A model generated the notes under the pieces. That model saw only the letters and a program-made list of their open reading frames with translations, did no database searches and had not been told where the DNA came from. A stretch of 64,000 nucleotides of DNA from Cryptomeria japonica. Lineage: Eukaryota; Streptophyta; Pinopsida; Cupressales; Cupressaceae. The DNA lies in assembly GCF_030272615.1 (NCBI RefSeq), contig NC_081412.1, forward strand, positions 345,585,870 to 345,649,869, in the 5' to 3' direction. Shown in pieces: positions 48,561 through 59,126 of this stretch. Positions within the stretch are counted from its first letter, which is position 1. Each line of letters opens with the position of its first letter. Both the position numbers and the translations under genes were made by a program.

Positions 48561-49304
48561 CACTTCTGCATGGCTTCCAGACTTAGAATATTTTGACCTT
48601 CCACTTGAGGGATGATTCTCACATTAAGTCATTTTAGACCCTTGCTTGTCTGCTTTCAACTTTCCAGATTTAGAAGTGATTGTGCATGTTGATTCTCCGC
48701 TGTCTGCTAGCCTGATCCTGCCATAAATAGATTTTCCCGAAATAGAAACTTTCCAAAATGTCAGAGTTAGAGCCCAAGACAGGACGCCGGATGACTTACT
48801 AAAAATAGAAATTTACTAAAAATAGAAATTACTAAAAATAGTAAGTTTGATTTTTGGCAAAATGGCGACATTCTGGGACTCGGAAAAATCCCTAAAAAAT
48901 AGGGACTTTCTAAAAATAGAAAGTTGCTCCGTTTGGGCTCAAATTTCACCGGGAGGTCCCTTGAAGGGTCCTGATTCCAGTCGTATGCTTAGTTTTCTCG
49001 AAACCCTAACAGCAACCCCTAAAATCTAGGACAAAAGGCAAAACCCTAGAAATAGGACAAAATAGGCCCTATACCTCATAGAATTTGCTTGACAGAGAAG
49101 CAGATCAACCCTAACAGACTCCCAAACACCCATAACGCGGAGAGATTGCCACTAAGACACACAAAAACGAAAGCCAAACGACCGGAAGGGCCTAAAGCTA
49201 AGGGGGTTCCCTATCTGGGATGGGGTGATGTGTGATTAGGTCACAACAAGGTGGAGGTGCTTATGTAGTGTAGAATTGCACCGGGTGCAATTTATGACAC
49301 TACA
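48561..49304. mobile_element. Right terminal region of copy 2
   Basis: 48785-48925 repeats ACTAAAAATAGAAATT motifs. 49196-49250 carries the CCCTATCTGGGATGGGGTGAT block shared with copy 1. The probable outer end is the palindrome at 49264-49304. Confidence 0.5.
49264..49304. repeat. 41-bp palindrome at the probable element end
   Basis: TGTAGTGTAGAATTGCACC is followed by GGGTGCAATTTATGACACTACA-type complement. The stems TGTAGTGT/ACACTACA and AATTGCACC/GGGTGCAATT pair, with a 2-4 nt mismatch. Read on the minus strand it begins TGTAGTGTCATAAATTGC, suitable as the 5' end of an LTR. From 49305 to 49821 I see nothing identifiable. Confidence 0.6.
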
Positions 49305-49821
49305 AAAGGTAAGAATGGATATTTGCTTTTGTTTTCGGAGTTGTTATTGTTTTGTAGTCACTTTTAGGATTAGTTTAATTTTAAGTTTTCTTCTTTTTTC
49401 ATTAAAAAAGCTAGGGGTTTGGCTAGGTACACCCACAGTCCAGCCCAAGTAAGTATAAGGTCTACCTGGACCAAATCTTGGGCATACATAACCTGGATGG
49501 TTACCCATATCTGCTATGTACATGGACTGAGATCTCTATCCAGTGTCATATGGCTAGGGCATCCTATGAAACTAGTAGCACAAATTATACTGTCTATTTC
49601 TTTGTTAGCTTTTGAGTGGTGTAGAACTAGTTTTAAAAATGCCTTGCTTGGTCCTGCCTCCTATATTAGTCTATATCTTACAAAGTTATGATTCTTTTCA
49701 TTTTCTGTTTCCTTAGTCATTTTAATATTTTTATATCTAAGCATAAACTGAATATAGCCAAGACATGATAGACTACTGTAATCATAGTATTCTTTCTAAA
49801 AAAATGTATATGCATCACAAT

Positions 49822-51915
49822 TGTAGTATTCCCACAATTTCTTTTTGATTTTTACAGCAAGATCACAATCACACCAATCACCCGTTTGGGTTAGAATAAT
49901 GTAATCCAAACAACTGAAAGGAACCCTACACCTTTGATCACCAAGAGCCCAAACTGGGAGGGTGAGAGCATATGGCAGCAGGGGATCGTTAGTAGCAAAC
50001 TACTAAAAGTATTGATTACAATAATGGGCAGCAAGCCAACCCCTTCCGCTTAACCAACGGGTAAACAAGATACTTGGCGGTAAACCAGCCAAGGCAACAA
50101 GAGCACACTCAACACTAATCACTCTACCATGATGTTTCAGCGAGAGGACTGAACACAACAACAAAGCTCAACTCGACCGCTTATGCAGCGGGAGGACCAT
50201 TACAAACAAATATCACTTGACAGCTTATGCAGTGGGAGGACAGAATTACAATTATCCAATGAAGGCGGCAAGCTAGCCTCTTCCACTTTTCAACAAGAAA
50301 TACAAGTATAAAGTAGGAATAATTGACTATTCAGCACTACTGAAATCAGCCTTACAATAAGTGTACGTACATTACAATGTTAGCATCCAAGAAGCATTAC
50401 ATTCTCAATATTATCAAAGAAATGATCCCAATCAGCTACAATGAGAACTACGGAGATGACAAGCCAAAACCACTACTAACACCAATTCTGAAATTCTGGA
50501 AATGCACAGAAAATTCACCAATTCAGCAAGCTACGAACACACTTAAATGCTTACAAATCATCCAAAACAACTCTGAATTGCACAAGAACGAAAGAAAACA
50601 AAAGGGAAAGCATAGACGATGAGATCCAAACCTCAAACCAGCCACACGAACACCACAAACACTCAGCACGCAACCCAAGGCATCACCAAAATGGTACAGC
50701 CAAGCTGAAAATTTTGATTTGCAACTAAAAATCTGAATCTACAAATCTCAATCTGCAAATTTGTGAACCTTATCGCCCAGGGAGTACAGATAGATAGAGT
50801 CGATACCCAGAATGATGCTCTCAACACACAGGCAGCTACGAATAAAACTCACTTCCAGCCAAAAACACCAGCAACACCAAAAACAAAGCAGCAACATAGA
50901 AACTCCAAAACACACACTGGAACTAAATCAAGCACTCCAAAAACTTCACTCAAAACAACTATCTAGCTAGGTACTGTGTCTCAAGTACGAAATTGAAGCA
51001 ACTAGGAAGCTCTTCCAATTTCGAAGTTCAATCACTAACCATTCCGGTAGCATAACGGTGTAAATTCTCAAGATAATGAAATGAGGAGCCCATACCTTGT
51101 ATTTATAGATTTCTCCCTCTGAGATTCAAATGCAAATGGCGCCCAAATTCATCTAAAACTCACTTCATTTCATTTCATGTGACCTCAAGACATGGCGTCC
51201 CCTTTCCAGCCTCCCTAGTCGAGCTTTATCAAGGTGCACAAGTTCAAACTTTGAGAAAATAACATTAAGTGTTAAAATGACTTCATTTGGATGCCCACCT
51301 AACTTAGGAAAATAGAATGGGATTCTGGATAAATAACATAATTTTCCTTCCTAAGTCATTCCTCCAAAATACAATCAGTTGGAATAATTAAATATTAAAC
51401 TTTAGAACAAAGTAATAATATTTAATTAGCAATTAAAATCAACCACTGATTGCTGCCAAATCAACCATGTGAACGGAGGTGCAAAAAACACTAATCTAAA
51501 CTAAACTGGAGCTCTGCTCAAGACTGCCAAGAATAGCACTGCCTGAACTGATACTTACTAAAAATTGTAAGTCATGAAAACACCTCTGAAAGACATGCTC
51601 ATCAGACCTTGTGAGAGAGCTCGAAAAACCCAGAAAAACTGTACTATTCAGTCAGCCCAACACCCACTTACTAAAAATAGTAGGTTCAGACATCTCCTCA
51701 AAACTGAATGCATGTTATACCACCGTGAAACTTTCGAAAAACCCAGAAGGAATCCACGAACAGAAATGTACAATTCCCACCGGACAGTCCTCAAATGGCT
51801 CGTGCAAAACTCCACAAAAATAGGAAACCCTAATTCTCCATTCCAAACAGCCTACGGGTCTCCGAAATAGGCCAATGGACCATTGATTACTCTTGATTGA
51901 GAAGGGGACATTACA
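49822..51915 (-). mobile_element. Solo LTR of the gag-only element family
   Basis: On the minus strand it runs from TGTAATGTCCCCTTCTCAAT to GGGAATACTACA. The region 49822-50400 matches the LTR at 7090-7704, including GGCGGTAAACCAGCCAAGG and CTTATGCAGCGGGAGGAC blocks. No internal domain or primer site is adjacent. The flanks (ACAAT and ACAGC) give only a partial target duplication. Plus-strand frames inside (50377-51870) are not supported. From 51916 to 52345 there is plain intron. Confidence 0.7.
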
Positions 51916-52345
51916 ACAGCTCATAATGGATGTGGTCCATAAGAAGATGATTATTATTCTTTAGTCACAGTAAACATATGATTGATCCATCACATGGAGC
52001 AGAACAAAATACACACTATGATCATCATCAAGAATAGGAGATCATTTCAGTCCATTACTCGACATATTTCATAAACTGTTAGGTGGTTTAATGGCTAAGG
52101 GTCAGAATACTGCTTAATGCAGTGATCCAAACTAAAAGTATTTTTCCGTAGCTTATCTATTACTAACAACATATCCTAATAGTGGATGCTTGTGATCATT
52201 TATTGTCTTTATTTTTTGTGACATGCATTGTATTTGAAATTGCTGCAAACCACAACATAACAAAAACAATTAACATTATAGTATTTAAATTAATTTTACA
52301 ATCTGTCATATATTCTCTGATTTTTAATTTCTTCAATTGTGACAG

Positions 52346-52560
52346 AACACAAGCACGGTTACAGAAATTAGTAGATGAGTTTCCTCTAGTGGAAACTTCA
52401 ATACCTGTCAATCATGGGGAAGAATCTGATGTCAATGTTGTAAGTGATGGGGAGCCTAATCATGCAATTCACATGGAGTTAGAATCTGATAGAAATCATG
52501 CACCTACAGGTATTGAGAAAGAAGATATTGATGTGGAAGTAATTAGTAGAGCTGACAATG
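52346..52560 (+). CDS. Internal coding exon of the host gene
   Basis: A 215-nt exon between TTGTGACAG and GTAAGT. The first base completes the Lys codon left open at 32981. The frame then reads TQARLQKLVDEFPLVETS and becomes acidic (HGEESDVNVVSDGEPN, EKEDIDVEVISRADN). It ends one base into a codon, completed by the next exon to Glu. The basic helix of the previous exon followed by acidic low-complexity sequence suggests a nuclear protein, which is inference. Confidence 0.8.
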
Positions 52561-52663
52561 GTAAGTCTGAAGAATGAAAGATGCATTTTTTTCAGTTGTT
52601 TTTCAATTATCTGCATGTGTATGGATAATTTCAAGAAATATGCATATCACTATGCTTTTGCAG

Positions 52664-52884
52664 AATCTTTACAGAGGAGGGCTTCTTCGTCCCATGACAG
52701 GAGCAGGTCAGCAAAGCTTTCTCAACAACATGATATAAGCCATGCTAAGGAAATAACTCATACGCTACAAGTATTAGATGTTAAAGAGGGAATTTTAACA
52801 GCAAATAAATTTGTGGATGAGCCCAGCAGAGGAAAGAGTGTTAGTGACAGTTCTCTCTCCCCTATTAGTGTACCAGTAGAGAAG
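52664..52884 (+). CDS. Internal coding exon of the host gene
   Basis: A 221-nt exon after a 103-nt intron (acceptor GCTTTTGCAG, donor GAAG|GTATAA). It encodes SLQRRASSSHDRSRSAKLSQ, followed by HDISHAKEITHTLQVL and NKFVDEPSRGKSVSDSS. It ends in phase 0 with VPVEK. The Ser/Arg-rich start could be a phosphorylated low-complexity tract. Confidence 0.8.
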
Positions 52885-52984
52885 GTATAATTGTTATAGA
52901 GATTACTTCTACAATTTCTTGTCACATGAAAAGGAATTGCATTCATCTTTTTTACCAAATTGATTTTCTTTCCATTCTGGACAG

Positions 52985-53230
52985 TTAAAAGTGTGGGATT
53001 CGGGGCTCAGTCTACCCTCTACTGGCAAGGCCACTCACGCTGATGGTGAAAATGTTGAAACTACTGATGTTCGTGATAAAGAAGAGAAAGCTGATGCATC
53101 AAACTCTCAACAAGGAAAAGCGAGCATTCCTGGAAGTTTGCCTGGCATTGGAGAAACACTCAACGCTGGGAAGACATTTCTAAGAAATATGCCTACTCTC
53201 ATAAGTATATCTGACAGTCGTTATAATGAG
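52985..53230 (+). CDS. Internal coding exon of the host gene (last in window)
   Basis: A 246-nt, phase-0 exon after a 100-nt intron (acceptor CATTCTGGACAG, donor AATGAG|GTAAAA). It encodes LKVWDSGLSLPSTGKATHAD, NVETTDVRDKEEKADASNS, and SIPGSLPGIGETLNAGKTFL followed by RNMPTLISISDSRYNE. The next exon is not found before 64000, so the intron after 53230 is at least 10.7 kb and holds the 5S-derived foldback and copia element 2. The protein family remains unassigned. Confidence 0.8.
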
Positions 53231-53465
53231 GTAAAATTGACTTTTTGGGTGTTTCAAAGTATGTGCTTTTATTATAATATTACATGAATTTGTTATAATA
53301 GACAAGAATTATTTTTTTTGTGATATTGCTAACAAGATTCAACTGTGTAGTTTTTGAGTCAAACTCATTGACCCATGATTGATGAGTAGTGGTTCACAAG
53401 AACCCATCTCTCATGAGAATGAATGGTACACTTAGCACTTACTGCATCTAGGTGATGCTCACAGA

Positions 53466-53541
53466 GGTGAAGCATTGGTCCTTCCCGGAAGGTCACCCAT
53501 CCTAGTACTACTCCAACTTGAGCGCGCTTAACCATGGAGTT
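53466..53541 (-). pseudogene. 5S rRNA-derived segment, left arm
   Basis: On the minus strand the sequence runs AACTCCATGGTTAAGCG, then TAGTACTAGGATGGGTGACC, then GGGAAGGACC, and ends at CTTCACC. A ~23-nt block (53491-53514) is identical to the usual plant 5S rRNA core. The Pol III internal control elements (A box around GTTAAGCG, C box around GGATGGGTGACC) are kept. The 5' third of 5S rRNA is replaced by unrelated sequence, so it is not a functional rRNA gene. Confidence 0.85.
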
Positions 53542-53687
53542 TCCTCCAAGGTTAAACCCACTTAGGTTGCAACCCCATTTGCAAAACCTTCAGCAAGGGG
53601 CTCTATAATGAATGGTTCATAAGGCACAACACTTGCTGAAGGTTTTGCAAATGGGGTTGCAAGCTGAGCAGGTTTAACCTTGGAGGA

Positions 53688-53763
53688 AACTCCATGGTTA
53701 AGCGCACTCGAGTTGGAGTAGTATTGGGATGGGTGACAACCCGGGAAGGACCAATGCTTCACC
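53688..53763 (+). pseudogene. 5S rRNA-derived segment, right arm
   Basis: Plus-strand counterpart: AACTCCATGGTTAAGCGCAC, then GAGTAGTATTGGGATGGGTG, then ACAACCCGGGAAGGACC. It differs from the left arm at a handful of sites and is slightly less like 5S rRNA. Two facing Pol III-type promoters would point transcription out of the arms in opposite directions. Confidence 0.85.
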
Positions 53764-54324
53764 TCTGTGAGCATCACCTAGATGCAATGAGTGCTAAGTG
53801 TACCATTCATTCTCATGAGAGATGGGTTCTTGTGAACCACTACACATGAATCATGGGTCAATGAGTTTGACTTGAAAACTACACAGTTGAATCCTGTTAG
53901 CAATATCACAATCTGACTTGCTGTGGAAAATATCTCCTACTTATAAAAAAAAATTACTTCGCAGTAACTATTAATTATTTTAGCTGATTATATTACTTCA
54001 TTTTATGTTTGCTTGAAAGGAAACTTGTCTATTCATGGTATCTTGATTTATATTCTAAGTTACCAGTTCATGTTTGGGTATAGTGGTATGGTCAAAAGTT
54101 TATGGGGAACCGGCTTTGTTTTGAGTATGTCTGTACAGAAAACATATTAAAATCCTAAATATTGACATATTTGCATTTGATAAACAGGCATTAAGTTCAA
54201 AATTACATGTAACATTCATATAATAAACAAAACTGCCATAAAAATTAAAGATACTTAGATACCACTTCAATGTCAATCTGTCAAACTCAAGTGTCATGGT
54301 AGATATTGTCTTAAAATAATAAAA

Positions 54325-54528
54325 TCAGAAATCAGCCTCATATGGGTCTTCATAAATATTGTCATCATTATTAAAATTGGATGATGAGGATAAATAAGAA
54401 CCACAAAGAGTGACATTAGCATTTGCACTAGAAGTATATTGGCTATCTAACTCTTCTAGAAATGCATATTGTTTATTGTTTGGTGGAGTAGCATCCAAGT
54501 CAGCTTGCTTTGGATCTATCTCCCACAA
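54325..54528 (-). pseudogene. Short C-terminal fragment, possibly transposase-derived
   Basis: The minus-strand frame starts WEIDPKQADLDATPPNNKQY and ends NIYEDPYEADF. Acidic, Ser/Asn-rich C-terminal tails of this type occur in plant hAT-like transposases, but no dimerisation motif is visible. The fragment stops just before the copia LTR at 54686. The interval 53913-54324 holds nothing I recognise. Confidence 0.3.
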
Positions 54529-54685
54529 ATTTGTTGCAACTTGTAGTCATTTTTTTTGTGGGAAAGAAGGTGCAAGATGGAATGCATGTACACTAACTCC
54601 TCAGCCTTTTCCGATACCAATTGGTTGTGTATTACTAAGTGAATGGAGTATATATGCCAATTGTGCTTGGATGAAGATGCATTGT

Positions 54686-55849
54686 TGAAGACCGCATGAA
54701 TATACTGAGAGGGGGCTGAATCAGTATACTAAAAACTTTTGCTTTCCAAAACTTGATCCGTCACAATAGCAATACTTCAAAAGTTAATCAATCACAAATG
54801 CAAGATCTAGCAAATGGGAACACAGAAAGAACACACGATTTATGTGGAAACCCTCTCGGGACAAAACCACGGCAAAATATTGCTTATATTAGAAACTTCT
54901 TACAAATTTCATAGGCACCAACCCATTGGAGACACCAATCCCCACAACTGAGCACCAACTCAGCAAGGGACACCAATGTCTTTAAAGATGAGGCACCAAC
55001 CTCCAAAAGAATAAAGTGATAAGTGTTTGATGTTCTTCTAAATCAGATCTGATCTACCTCCACAAATATGCTCAAACAGCTTCTTGAAATCTGGTTAATA
55101 ACTTGTATACTTTCTATTCATAATGTCTTCCTTAAATTGCTTCAAAATCTTTTTACAAACTTCGATGCTTTGTATTCATAAGGTCTGCAAAAATCTGCCT
55201 AGAAAGTTTGAAATAAATTGCTTCAGAATTATGCTCGTAATCTTTGATACTTTGTGCTCAGAAGGTCTGCAAAAATCTGCTCATTAAGTCTGAGATAGAC
55301 TTCTCCTAGGATCTGCAACAACTTGCTTTAGAATCAGCTTATACTTTATGCTCACAGGGTTAGCAAGGATCTGATCACTAAGTCTGCTCAGATATGCTTT
55401 TTAATAGGAATGATTATCAATGGAATGCATGATAGAATGATCTCCAATAACTTGTTATTTATACCCACCAAAAGTACCTTTTCACCAAATGGTTGCACCT
55501 TCTCGAGTAGGTTGGCCAAGAAAGAAATTAGAAATTTATTTAATTTGAAATTTGCCTTGAAAAATGGCCGACTATTGCCAAGGTTGGTCCAACAGAAAAA
55601 ATAAATCTATTTGAATATTATTCCAGCCCATACGAAGGGGCGCACCAAACAAGGGAGGTCATCCTTTAAGAAGTATATTTTAAAAACATTTCAGAACCCA
55701 TAAATGGGTCATTCAAAACAATAACTACCAATAAATGCACTTTAAAAGTGACGCTTTAATTAGATTTCATCACTTCATCCTTGCTTTGGCTCACATTGTT
55801 CTAGCTCTTAATTTTGTGCTTTGATATCATTGACAATCGAATTCCAACA
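54686..55849 (-). mobile_element. 3' LTR of copia element 2 (full length)
   Basis: Plus-strand ends are TGAAGACCGCATG and GAATTCCAACA. The length of 1,164 bp makes it the reference for the two damaged LTRs of copia element 1. It is followed by ATCTTCCCCTTTGTC, the polypurine tract in minus orientation. No partner LTR is present at the 5' side of the element. Confidence 0.8.
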
Positions 55850-56049
55850 ATCTTCCCCTTTGTCATTCATTAATGACAAACCTGCAAAGAAATAATCCTG
55901 GAATGCAAAAGAGCCATACATGTCCCCCTAACTGAATGCTTTCGCACTTACTCTATTCCTCCCCCTTTGACATCAATGGCAAGGGCTTTCTAGGGTCAAA
56001 AGATAAGACAATGAATAGCTCCCCTAAAAACATGCTTCCCTTGAAGAAC

Positions 56050-57612
56050 TTAGTGAATAGATGAGAGTGATATCGCTCCCAATTTCTCCCTTAGATACTC
56101 AAAAGTCTCTATTGGAAGAGGCTTTGTGAAAATGTCTGTAATTTGTTCATTTGTAGCAATGTACTCCAACTTCACTTGTTGATCAACCACCTGCTCTCTT
56201 AAGAAATGGTATTTGATTGGAATATGCTTAGTCTTGGAGTGCATAACCAGATTCTTTGAAATATTTATTGCACTCATATTGTAATGAAGATGGGATTTTC
56301 ATACTCAAGCTTAATATTCTTTAATGCTTGTTTCATACATAGAACTTGTGTGCAACAAGCTGCCGCTATAATATATTTTGCCTCTACTATAAATAGAGAA
56401 ATCAAATCTTGTTTCTTATGCAACCAAAATACAAGATTTTTACCAAGGAAAAATGCTCCTCCACTTGTGCTTTTTTTGTCATTAATATTGTCGGCCCAAT
56501 CCACATCCGTATATGTTGTAAGGATGAAATCTTCACCTCTTGGATACCACAATCCAAAATCCATAGTGCCTTCAAATATTTAAAAATTCTTTTGACAACA
56601 TGCACATGAGTTTACTTTGGAGCTACCTAAAATCGTGCCACCAAACCAATTGCTTGTATAATATCGGGCCTTGCAGTTGTCACATATAATAAACTTCTAA
56701 TCATGGACCTGAATAGAATTTGATTGGCCTCAGGAGATTTATCATCCTTTCTTAATTTGCATCTGGTAACCATGGGAGTGCTCACTAGATGGTAGTCTTC
56801 CATCTTGGATTTCTTCAACATCTCCTTAATATACTTGGTTTGTGAACTAAATATCCCCTTATCTAATTGGGACATTTGTAATCCAAGGAGGAAAGGAAAC
56901 ACACCAAGCTTGGAGATTTCAAACTCCTACATATTTGTGGCAAACGCTTGGCACATCTTGTCACTACTAATACCAAAAATGATATCATCCACATAGACCA
57001 TAACAATCAACAAATCATCTCCTTCATTCTTGATATACAAATTGCTATTTGCAATTCATCTGTTGAAGCCTTGCTCTTGAAGATGCATGTCTACCCTTGA
57101 GTACCAAGCCCTCGAGGCTTGTTTTAGTCCACAAAACACTTTCTTTAGCCTACAAACATAGTCATCGTTCTCTCATAGGAGAAACCATTTTGGTTGTTCA
57201 ATGTATACTTCTTCCTCCAGGCTTCCATTTAGGAAGGTTGATTTCACATCCATTTGGTAGACTTTGAAGTTCTTAAAACTAGCAAGGGCTAAAAATGTCC
57301 TTATAGTTTTGCATACTAACAATAGGAACAAAGGTTTCTTCGAAATCAATCCCTTCGACTTTAGCATATCCCTTGCATACTAATCTTGTCTATTTCTTCA
57401 CAACTTGGCCAACCTCTTTAGTTTATGAAAACCCATTTAGTTTTGATGGCATTCTTGCCTTGTGGTCTTAGGACAAGTTCCCAAGTTTCATTCTTCTTGA
57501 TTTGATCCAATTCCTCTTGCATAGCCTTCATCCAATACGTCTCTTCACTTGCTTCTATAAAACCCTTTGGTTCTATTTTAGAGAGCAAGCAAAATTGTGT
57601 CTTTTTTGTCAA
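56050..57612 (-). pseudogene. RT and RNase H of copia element 2
   Basis: From 57612 downward: FIEASEETYWMKAMQEELDQ, GSLEEEVYIEQPKWF, then around 56990 the intact active-site motif YVDDIIFG, MFPFLLGLQMSQLDKGIFSS and SMIRSLLYVTTARPDIIQA. RNase H pieces include TYTDVDWADNINDKKSTSGG and INISKNLVMHSKTKHIPIK, ending IFTKPLPIETFEYLREKL (56050). Frameshifts separate the pieces, but motifs are better kept than in copia element 1. Confidence 0.85.
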
Positions 57613-59126
57613 GTGTTAGTAAATCTCCTCCTTGTCTAAATCTATTATGTATCTTTGTCCCCAATGATCAAGTCTTGTAGATGATTCTTCAAGACAAATT
57701 TGGATGGAGTCTTAGGTGGTACTCTTGATGTTTTCTTTGGGTTCTCTTGTTCAACTATCGTTTTCTCAATTTCCTCCTCTTTTTCTTCTTCTTTGCAAAC
57801 TTCCTCATTTTGAGGAACAATTCCTTGAACCTCTTCATAGTGTCTTCCTTCACCAACTTTCACATTTGCACTTTCAACAATCTTGTGTAACCTCTTCTTA
57901 TAGCATTTCTAAGCTTTACTTCTTGTGGACTAGCCAAGGAATATTCCTCCGTCAGCTCTAGCATCAAATTTTCCCAGATCTTCTTCATCTCTCCTTATAT
58001 AACATGTACTTTCCAAAACTTCTAAGTACTTCACAATTGCAAGTCTTCCTTTTCATAACTCATATGTTGTTTTGCTATTATTTACCTTGATTTGTGCACG
58101 ATTCAAAATGTAGACTGTTTTGTGAACCTCATCTCTCCAAAAAGTATCTGATAAATTTGACTCATGTAACATAGCTCTAGCCGTTTCTTGGATTGTTTTG
58201 TTCTTTCTTTCTACAACTCAATTTTTTGAGGAGTTCTTGCAGTTGAACATTGTCTTCTTATCCAATGCTTTTCACCAAAATCTCTAAATTCATTTGGAGT
58301 AAATTTGACTCATGTAACATAGCTCTGGCCATTTCTTGGATTGTTTTGTTCTTTCTTTTTACAACTCAATTTTTTGTGGAGTTCTTGTAGTTGAACATTG
58401 TCTTCTTATCCCATGCTTTTCACCAAAATCTCTAAATTCATTTGGAGTGAATTCTCCTCATCTATCTAATCTAGAACATTTGATCTTCAAACTTGGTTCA
58501 TTCTCCACTAATGCTTTGAATGCCTTGAACTTGTCAAGAGCTTCAGACTTTTCTTTTAAAAATGTTATCCGAGCCATTCTAGAGTAATCATCAATAACAT
58601 AAAATACATTTCTTCTTGCATGCTTCGGGTAGATCTGTATGTATAAGCTCCAATGGTTTTGATTTCAAGTTTTCCTTTCATATAAACTCACTCCAGTCTA
58701 CTTCCCAAGTTGACATTGCTTACAAGTGATATTTGCAGGCTTTGAAATCTTTGACATGTCTCCCATAGCTTCCTTGCAGCTGATTTTGACAAGATTATCA
58801 AAATTTTAGTGCCCCAATCTCCTATGCCATAACCAACTCTCATCTTCTTGTCGCATGCAACATATGTGGTTGTTGATTTCATTGAGGGTGTAGATATTAT
58901 TAGATTTTCTATGTGCATCTGTTATCCATTTACCATCTTTCTTGATTTTACTCTCTTCCAGGAGAAATATAATAGTGTGCCCTTGATCACACAATTGACT
59001 TACACTTAAGAGGATTTTCTTTAACCCTTTAATATATAGAACATTCTCTGTTTTTGTTTTTCCATTGTCTAGACTCAAAGTTCCTTTTCCTTTTATATTT
59101 CCTTTAGTATTGTCTCCAAATTTCAC
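57613..59126 (-). pseudogene. Integrase region of copia element 2 (with internal duplication)
   Basis: 59126-58688 contains GDNTKGNIKGKGTLSLDNGK, LYIKGLKKILLSVSQLCDQG, and SWLWHRRLGH of the pre-integrase domain. The integrase core between 58670 and 58100 is heavily broken, partly by a 148-bp tandem duplication. The Lys/Glu-rich C-terminus is at 57863-57645. Confidence 0.75.
58157..58452. repeat. 148-bp tandem duplication inside copia integrase
   Basis: TTGACTCATGTAACATAGCT starts at 58157 and again at 58305, and the following ~145 bp are nearly identical (GGATTGTTTTGTTCTTTCTT, CATTGTCTTCTTATCC, TCTAAATTCATTTGGAGT). The period is not a multiple of 3, so it destroys the frame. Confidence 0.9.

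Larger units (their letters stand above)
32982..52345 (+). other. Giant intron (19.4 kb) of the host gene
   Basis: The intron starts GTGAGT and ends CAATTGTGACAG. It contains gypsy remnants, a copia element, copy 2 of the unassigned-protein element and a solo LTR. Bases 32988-34140 show no recognisable gene, only short frames without protein features. Confidence 0.65.
53318..53912. repeat. 595-bp foldback made of two 5S-rRNA-derived arms
   Basis: Arms 53318-53597 and 53632-53912 are reverse complements along their whole length apart from scattered mismatches, with a 34-nt loop. Each arm carries the 3' two thirds of a 5S rRNA gene. It starts 87 bp after the exon ending at 53230, inside the host-gene intron. 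TTGTGATATTGCTAACA forms the outer tips. No target duplication was evident at the tips. Confidence 0.9.

Noticed and set aside
48156-48615. Overlapping 111-126-codon frames on both strands
   Set aside because: All arise from the 84-bp tandem repeat, whose period is a multiple of 3; no protein signature.
49419-49691. 90-codon plus-strand frame
   Set aside because: No motif, no splice context matching the host gene phase, and no homologous copy in the window.
50377-51870. Several plus-strand frames of 67-98 codons
   Set aside because: They lie within the solo LTR, with low-complexity composition and no recognisable motif.
53562-53777. 71-codon minus-strand frame
   Set aside because: It lies across the 5S-derived foldback and is explained by it.
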